From the NCBI GenBank assembly GCA_950022655.1, contig OX465582.1:87917801-87981800 (forward strand): a stretch of 64,000 nucleotides of DNA. The letters are read 5' to 3'. The stretch comes from Alentia gelatinosa (taxonomy: Eukaryota; Annelida; Polychaeta; Phyllodocida; Polynoidae). A model generated the notes under the pieces. The model was given only the letters and a program-made list of their open reading frames with translations, did not search any database and was not told the DNA's origin. Shown here piece after piece: positions 58,440-64,000 of this stretch. Position numbers and translations under genes: made by a program. Each line of letters opens with the position of its first letter. The stretch's first letter is position 1.

Positions 58440-58740
58440 CCTAATACAAAATAGATATAGAAAACACACAGGGAGCGTGTATCTACATACACGGAGCATA
58501 CAGATATATTTACCTAGTACAAGGTATCCGTAGAAAACACCTAGGGAGTTTGTATGGACATACCCGGAACATACAGATATGTTGTATGCTCCGGGGGCAC
58601 ATATGGGAAAATAGTGCATAACTAAAACGAACTGATAGTGACATGCCACTTGTGCAGAGAAGGTGGACAATAATACAAAATAGACTGGTTTCAGATAAAA
58701 GCGGTTGTATGCTCCTCTTAGTTTACTCTGCGCAACTCCT
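58440..58740. repeat. foldback, ACAATATTGACTGG family
   Basis: Two more diverged 73-bp-type units, then GACTGGTTTCAGATAAAAGC and a GCTCCTC..GAGTAAAC hairpin. Reverse orientation relative to 15690. Confidence 0.8.
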
Positions 58741-58749
58741 CGGAGTAAA

Positions 58750-58925
58750 CGACAGTTAATATACTGTGACGCACAGGGTATGAAAACGGGCTAGCGCTTT
58801 TAGTATTTCAAAATACTTAGTAAAATTATTGATCAGATACAAACCTCTGCCATCAGCATTGAGATGTATCTGATCAATAATTTTACTACGAATGTTTGAT
58901 GTACGAAGAAAATAAGTCAGTTTCT
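58750..58925. repeat. foldback, GATGCC cap family
   Basis: TAGTAAAATTATTGATCAGA and TCTGATCAATAATTTTACTA arms around CTCTGCCATCAGCATTGAG, the reverse complement of a CGATGCCGTAGGCAGAGG-like cap. Confidence 0.88.
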
Positions 58926-58935
58926 GCATAATATG

Positions 58936-59140
58936 CTTAAGGCCCTTTTCCATTGGTCGACAAAAACGGTGTAGATTTTCTGTGTTCTCCTAATAGGCTA
59001 TTTACATTTTGTGTCAGCAGTTCTAAAGGTCTGTCAGTAGTTTCTGAGTCTATCTCTGTGATGGCCAATGAAAATAGGCTATTAGGAGAATACACAAATT
59101 CTACACCGTTTTTGTCTGCCAATGGAAACGGGCCTTTATA
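58936..59140. mobile_element. MITE with AAGGCCCTTTTCCATTGG ends
   Basis: About 65-base inverted ends: AAGGCCCTTTTCCATTGG, ACAAAAACGGTGTAGA, CTCCTAATAGGCTATTT on the left, and the reverse complement on the right. About 200 bases in total. Confidence 0.92.
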
Positions 59141-59394
59141 GGGAGATCCGCTGAGCGAGGGTGTAACATACAGGATCCCTTAAACCAGTACTCGACACAG
59201 TAACCTGCTGATCCGTTCAGTGGGAGTGAGTGCAGTAAATGCATGCATGTCACACGTGCAACCTGTGTTAGTGAAGAACACGTTACCTTACAGAGCACGT
59301 GCTTGGCGGTACGTATCCGCACGTGCATCTCCGGATCACCTGCACTCCGGTGTGTGTTCCTTTCTGTGTGTGTGTGTGTTGTATCTTCTTCTGT

Positions 59395-59990
59395 TCTAGA
59401 TCTGCACTCATCTGGCAGTCGAGGATCAGTCCACTCTCCCAGCAGAGATCCTGCGCTCTACTTCCTGCGGCCGCTTGTATCTCTGGCCCAACCTGCCTGT
59501 TTGGGCTCAATTCTGGCCCCTACGTCAGCACTCTCCTAGGAGATATTCTACGCTCTACTTTCTGCGGCCGCTTGTATCTCTGCCCCAACCTGCCTGTATG
59601 GGCTCAAATCTGGCCCCTACGCCCGTTTTTGAAATATCCTAAATTCTGAGGGCTTTCGGGGGTATTTTGTGTTCTACTTATAAATAGAGATGAACATATT
59701 TATATGGTAAATAAAATACTCTCATTTCTGTTATGATTTATTTCAAACCAGACACATTCTCTGGGATTACTTTCTACAGTGGAAAGCACCTCATGTGTTG
59801 CAAGGCTTTGTTTTGTCAACAATGTCCATGTGCTCCTCTGAAGGGGTAGTCTAATCAACTGTGGATTCCCATCATAAAATGGTTTAAGTATGAAAGAGAA
59901 ACAACCGGATTGTCTGTAAAGCTCCTTTAACAATTCCTATATTTCCATGATATGTGAGTTGCTTGACTTGAACAACTTTTCACAGTTGCC
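59395..59990 (+). repeat. duplicated segment, copy 2, with 95-bp internal tandem
   Basis: Aligns with 55960-56520 in order. GAGATCCTGCGCTCTACTTC at 59445 and GAGATATTCTACGCTCTACT at 59540 mark a 95-base internal duplication containing GCGGCCGCTTGTATCTCTG. Confidence 0.75.
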
Positions 59991-60106
59991 TTGTTTTGAA
60001 TCTGAAAGGTTCGCTGGTCTCCCCTGTATTATAGTGGATACCCAGGGAACAGGTTTTGGGTTGGGGCAGAGACTAAAAGCCAGCGCTAGCGCCGCCGCGA
60101 AAGATC

Positions 60107-60126
60107 TGGGGGGGGGGGGGGGGGGG
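60107..60126. repeat. poly-G run
   Basis: Eighteen or more consecutive G, following GAAAGATCT. Confidence 0.92.
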
Positions 60127-60439
60127 AGAGTGGGCTCAGGCAGGCAGAATAGGGATCAATACAACTGTACCACGTGGTGGTTTGGCTCGACCCGTAACCC
60201 CCGATCATAGATTAACGAGCAACAAGCGCTAGTATTAGCTTCTCCCTTTTTTAAATTTTTTATATATACGTACTTCGCTCTTTTTTGTTTGTTAATCATA
60301 TAGGCCTAGGATGAGTACATTCCCATTCCACTGCCGAATGATTGTACATCCACACGGCAACATGGGCCTTTCCAACAGAGATGACTGTAATTACAGGTCC
60401 AGATTTCATGTACACTATTAAAAGTCGCATTTATAAAGC

Positions 60440-61265
60440 CTATTAAGCCTATTAAGACACCGACCCGAGGGCTGTGCCCGATTCCACCTTTCCCCGACGG
60501 ATCCGTCGGGTCTGTGACAATCTGCATCAATCGGGTCGGTGTACGCACTTCACCGACCCGATTTCATTGCTTTTCCCGACGCATCGGGCATTACTACCAT
60601 GTCAGATATGACCGACTCTCCCCGACCTTAAGATTTCGGTGTACGCACTTTCACCGACTGTTCCCGATTCTGAGTAGGCCGCCCATATAGTGATGTATTC
60701 AATCGCCCCATTCTATACCCAAGTATTTTATACCGATTTGTAGGGGAGACAGAGACGATTACATATCTGTAATCCGTTTCCTAATATCTTAGATAGAACA
60801 GAAGTTATTAAACATTGCATTATTACATATATCGACCTACAACCCGTCCGGGGCCCAGCCGAACCCGGCTCCCGGTCGCTCTCTCTGATCTTAATAGGGT
60901 TGTTTTACGAGGTTATAAAAGAAGGAGGTGTTGTCGGGACGAGCCTACATTTCGGTGGCTTATAGGTATAAGACTCCAACATTTTATTCCCGACTCTCAC
61001 CGAGCCGATGGTCGGGATGAGTCGGGGGGAAATTTCTTATATAGATATAAAGCCCATAAGAAAGTGCATACACCGGAATCTTAAGGTCGGGCAGAGTCGG
61101 TCATATCTGACATTGTAGTAATGCCCGACGCGTCGGGAAAAGCAATAAAATCGGGTCGGTGAAGTGCGTACACCGACCCGATTGATGCAGATTGTCACAG
61201 ACCCGATGGATCCGTTGGGCAAAGGTAGAATCGGGCACAGCGGTCGGGTCGGTGTCTTATAGGCT
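60440..61265. mobile_element. 825-base element with about 230-base inverted ends
   Basis: Left: AAAGCCTATTAAGACACCGA, CCCGATTCCACCTTT, GGATCCGTCGGGTCTGTGAC, ATCGGGTCGGTG. The right end mirrors these (CACCGACCCGATTGATGCAG ... GGTCGGTGTCTTATAGGCTTT). The centre holds a pogo-like MITE fragment (60722-60800). No transposase. Confidence 0.9.
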
Positions 61266-61267
61266 TT

Positions 61268-61530
61268 ACTTTCCACATGACATAGACGTGGTATGAGAAG
61301 GATTGGCCTTTGACATAGCAGTAAATCTACTACTGCTGGGGATGAAGGAGAAAAGTGGCTGCACACCACACCACGCCACAAAGACATGGTATGAAAAGGA
61401 TTGGCCTTTGATATCGCAGTAAATCTACCACTGCTAGGGATAAATGAAAAAAGTTGCAGTGGGAGTGAAACCCACAACGTCTGACAACCTTGTGATGCGA
61501 GGCCAGTGCTCTTTACCACTGATTCTCCTT
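61268..61530 (-). mobile_element. SINE, minus strand, with internal duplication
   Basis: TTGGCCTTTGACATAGCAGT and TTGGCCTTTGATATCGCAGT are tandem copies of the body. The head lies at the right (CAGTGCTCTTTACCACTGA). It abuts the 825-base element. Confidence 0.88.
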
Positions 61531-61639
61531 GTGAAAGGTCAGTGGTGCATAATCAGTGACCTGTGCTGCAGAGCATTACCGATTAATTCAATGCGTTTTG
61601 ATTTAGTCGGCGGGTGCAGAAGTCGGTTGGTTGTGTTTG

Positions 61640-61960
61640 TAATATGAGAAAACGTGGTTACTGAGCCCGTACGTGTGGCTGTTCGAGGTCATTTGATGAA
61701 AAAATACGGCCCGATGCCGTAGGCGTGAGGGCCGTATTTTTTTCATCAAATGACCAAGAACGGACACCGTACGGGCTCAGTCACTACGTTTTCTTATTAC
61801 TATATATACCTCCTACTCGTTTAAAAACCCGTTTAATTAACTTTTCTGCTCCAAGAAAAGCCACTGCGATTCACTACGGCCCGCTGTTACAGCGGGCGCG
61901 AACATTATATATACTACACCCCTAGCAGCGGGCAGTATTTCATAGACATTCGCACACAGT
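61640..61960. repeat. foldback, GATGCC cap family, near-perfect arms
   Basis: GAGAAAACGTGGTTACTGAG ... CTCAGTCACTACGTTTTCTT outer arms. Inner arms GTCATTTGATGAAAAAATAC mirror the right arm around the cap CCCGATGCCGTAGGCGTGAGG. Downstream CCCGCTGTTACAGCGGGC is a further hairpin. Confidence 0.9.
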
Positions 61961-62384
61961 TATATAGTAATATAAAAGAATATATAGAAATTCCAAAAGG
62001 TTGATTTGTACATAGAAAAATCCCATGTCAATTCTATACATTCGAATATTGAATATTCAAGTAAAGGTAACCGTCCTAATTTTTGAATGAATTGAAGAAA
62101 ACTGTATTCTTTAGTATGTGCATATCCTATATAAAGCAGGAAATATCGGTGGTTATAATCGGCATGTGGATACGCCGCATAATCTGCAGTTCATTGTGAT
62201 CGTCCTACAGGTAATTTAAACATAATTACACACAAGGTTATGTGTGTGTAGGTCATTACAAAATTTAATTGAGTTCATCTACAATAAGCGATCACCTCTA
62301 CGCCCAAACGAGTAACAAAATATCAGATAATTGTGGAAGGCTCAACATAATCTACAGAATTCTATTAACAGATATCTCCCAATG

Positions 62385-62680
62385 CTTCGCTATGTTGTTT
62401 TAGAACGTGCTCGCGCGCGCTATGTATATTGCCTAAAGAGTGGAGTGGTCACATATAGACTTTCAGCATGCTGAAAAAAAGCTATCCCTTCACTGTCTGT
62501 GTGCTATTCACTGTGATATTGGGAAAGGAGCAGGGTGCCAGTGTCTTAGAGGCATGCCCCGTTGACCATGACAAATCACTCAAGACCGAAATACCTTAAG
62601 ACCCACTGGTGCCTGATATGATTGGATCCTAGACTATAAGGTGGTTGCAGAAATGGCAAGTTGACTGGTTGCGTCTCGGG
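62385..62680 (+). repeat. dispersed repeat, copy 2
   Basis: Counterpart of 13416-13780 with diverged flanks. AAAGGAGCAGGGTGCCAGTG is identical in both. Confidence 0.85.
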
Positions 62681-62743
62681 ATATTTCAAACCGTTCTTAC
62701 AATGCCTTTATCCCATAACCCCTCATATAGATATACTGTGCTC

Positions 62744-63345
62744 TTTCTTTATTTATCTACATAATCGGTTACAAATGTATTGCTGTTCTCTTTGAAATGT
62801 ATCATATTCTTACCATTCAAAATATTAGAAAAGCGTCTAATCCAACATGCTAACATGTGTACGCTCGCTCCAATATTTAAAATTTTTTTTTTTCACTATT
62901 TTAATCACGAAACGGGTATCGACGTTGCCTTAGCCTCTACGTGCCTTTGTGTTAGTGTGCCCTTAATGTTGACGTGTTTTGTTTAGTCTTTTCTTTAAAT
63001 CTGTCTTTATTCATCTTCATACTCGGTTACAAATGTGTTGTTCTCTTTGAAAAACCTCATATTCTTATCATTTCCAATATTAGTCTAATGTAACATACTA
63101 ACAATAGAATATCCTCTCAGCTACAATCCAATGTTGAACAATTCTCCTCTTATACTTATATAACACATAATCTATCTATCTGTGAACGACATTGTACTTA
63201 ACAGGTCCCTTGTGAACCTCATAGAATCCATCCGACCTCTATTCATTATGACCTCAGAGCTTGCTCCTTTGTCTTTTTTTTATCGGTTTTGATCATGGAA
63301 GGGATATCGACGTTACCTTAGCCTCTATGTGCGTGTGTAAGATCT
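62744..63345. repeat. direct duplication with TCGGTTACAAATGT start
   Basis: 62765-62970 and 63025-63345 share, in order, TCGGTTACAAATGT, TTCTCTTTGAAA, ATATTCTTA, TATCGACGTT and CCTTAGCCTCTA. Copy 2 has about 110 extra bases in the middle. Confidence 0.85.
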
Positions 63346-63491
63346 GAACAAAGGTGGTCAGACTCTTGTGGCTATTATCCAAACTGCTTAATAATAGATG
63401 AGGAGTCCATCCTACCGAGAGTGGTTGTGGCTCCTAAGAGTCGCGGTCAACTCTCTACCGTAGAACCGTCCCAAGGCGCTAGAAAATATCA

Positions 63492-63600
63492 TGTAAGGAG
63501 GTCCGGGTCAAGGTCGGGGTTTGCTGTGAATGCAGTCATTGGCTACTCGGTCTACTCTATTCCTTTTATGGACTTAGTGTAATGGGACAACTCCATGCTG
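63492..63600 (+). repeat. dispersed repeat, copy 2
   Basis: Counterpart of 18645-18780: GTAAGGAGGTC, GGTTTGCTGTGAATGCAGTC, GGGACAACTCCAT. Confidence 0.8.
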
Positions 63601-64000
63601 CTACCAGCCATCTCTTAGCCATGCTACTCTAATTCTGTTTGTGTGTGGAAATTCTTTATAGCTTTCGATTTTTAAAATCGTTCTTCCATGCAAGAAGATG
63701 GTGCGGTAACACAAAGTCCACCCATGAAACATCTTCATAGGCGTTATGATATATACAATGAATGATCTTTTGCGAGGATAGAGAACCATGTAAAAACATC
63801 TTCAGTTACACACGATGTACTGTTCCGGAGAGAGTTCACTGAATTGTTTTCGTCCCACAAAAGAGGAGGTAAATGTTAGAGTGAGGTAAGAGTTGATGTG
63901 AGGTATCAGAGGAAATACCATATTTAGTAGAAACCAAACGAGAGGTCAGGTCTGCTACTCACTACACGACCTGCCCATCGTGGCATAAACATTGACAAGG
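63601..64000. other. no gene seen
   Basis: A minus-strand 62-codon frame has no recognised domain. Nothing else was identified. Confidence 0.4.

Noticed and set aside
58422..58670. Frames with repeated LCVFYGHFVLGGYICML-like peptides at 57.4-58.7 kb
   Set aside because: They are translations of the 73-bp tandem units and foldback modules, present in several frames.

Overview
This is a window of animal (metazoan) nuclear DNA. It has spliced genes with GT-AG introns, tRNA-derived SINEs, a long ATT microsatellite and dense short inverted-repeat elements. There are no operons or bacterial signals. Compact exons set in repeat-rich introns suggest a marine invertebrate. A lancelet-like animal is my leading guess, but the sequence alone does not prove the species.

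Two protein-coding genes can be supported. The first, on the + strand, is an 11-exon ecto-nucleoside triphosphate diphosphohydrolase (CD39/ENTPD family), with coding sequence from 6076 to 33283. The exons join in frame into a protein of about 584 residues. It has a membrane segment at each end, all five apyrase conserved regions and an unusual proline-rich cytoplasmic N-terminus of about 68 residues. The second, on the - strand, is a two-exon Mpv17/PMP22-family membrane protein of about 186 residues, from 49585 down to 47638. I found no convincing third gene. Nearly all other open reading frames are shadows of repeats.

Layout. 1-6000: upstream of ENTPD, with a microsatellite, a pogo-like MITE, a SINE, a 35-bp minisatellite and a 112/75-bp higher-order tandem repeat that runs almost to the start codon. 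6076-33283: ENTPD, with introns full of SINEs and foldback elements. 33284-47311: a gene-poor stretch of MITEs, including two clear nested insertions. 47312-49585: the Mpv17-like gene. 49600-64000: tandem and inverted-repeat elements, a duplicated segment at about 56 and 59.5 kb, and an 825-bp element with long terminal inverted repeats at 60.4-61.3 kb.

The main discovery candidate is a superfamily of double-hairpin foldback elements with about 30 copies or fragments here. In the main subfamilies (called A to E below, with variants F and G) three short modules are kept: ends reading TTATCTCACCCC/GGGGTGAGATAA or TTATCCTACCCC/GGGGTAGGATAA, a core like CATAGGCTTAACATTGGGA, and a hairpin cap like GGCGAAGCCGAGTGAA. 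The hairpin arms between them are self-complementary but differ completely between subfamilies. Four subfamilies sit head to tail at 24897-25810. Other foldbacks have a different shared cap on unrelated arms. This looks like conserved caps carried on exchangeable arms.

The two genes are not obviously linked in function: one hydrolyses extracellular nucleotides, the other belongs to an organelle inner-membrane family. Their link here is that both have mobile elements lying within a few bases of splice sites or the stop codon.
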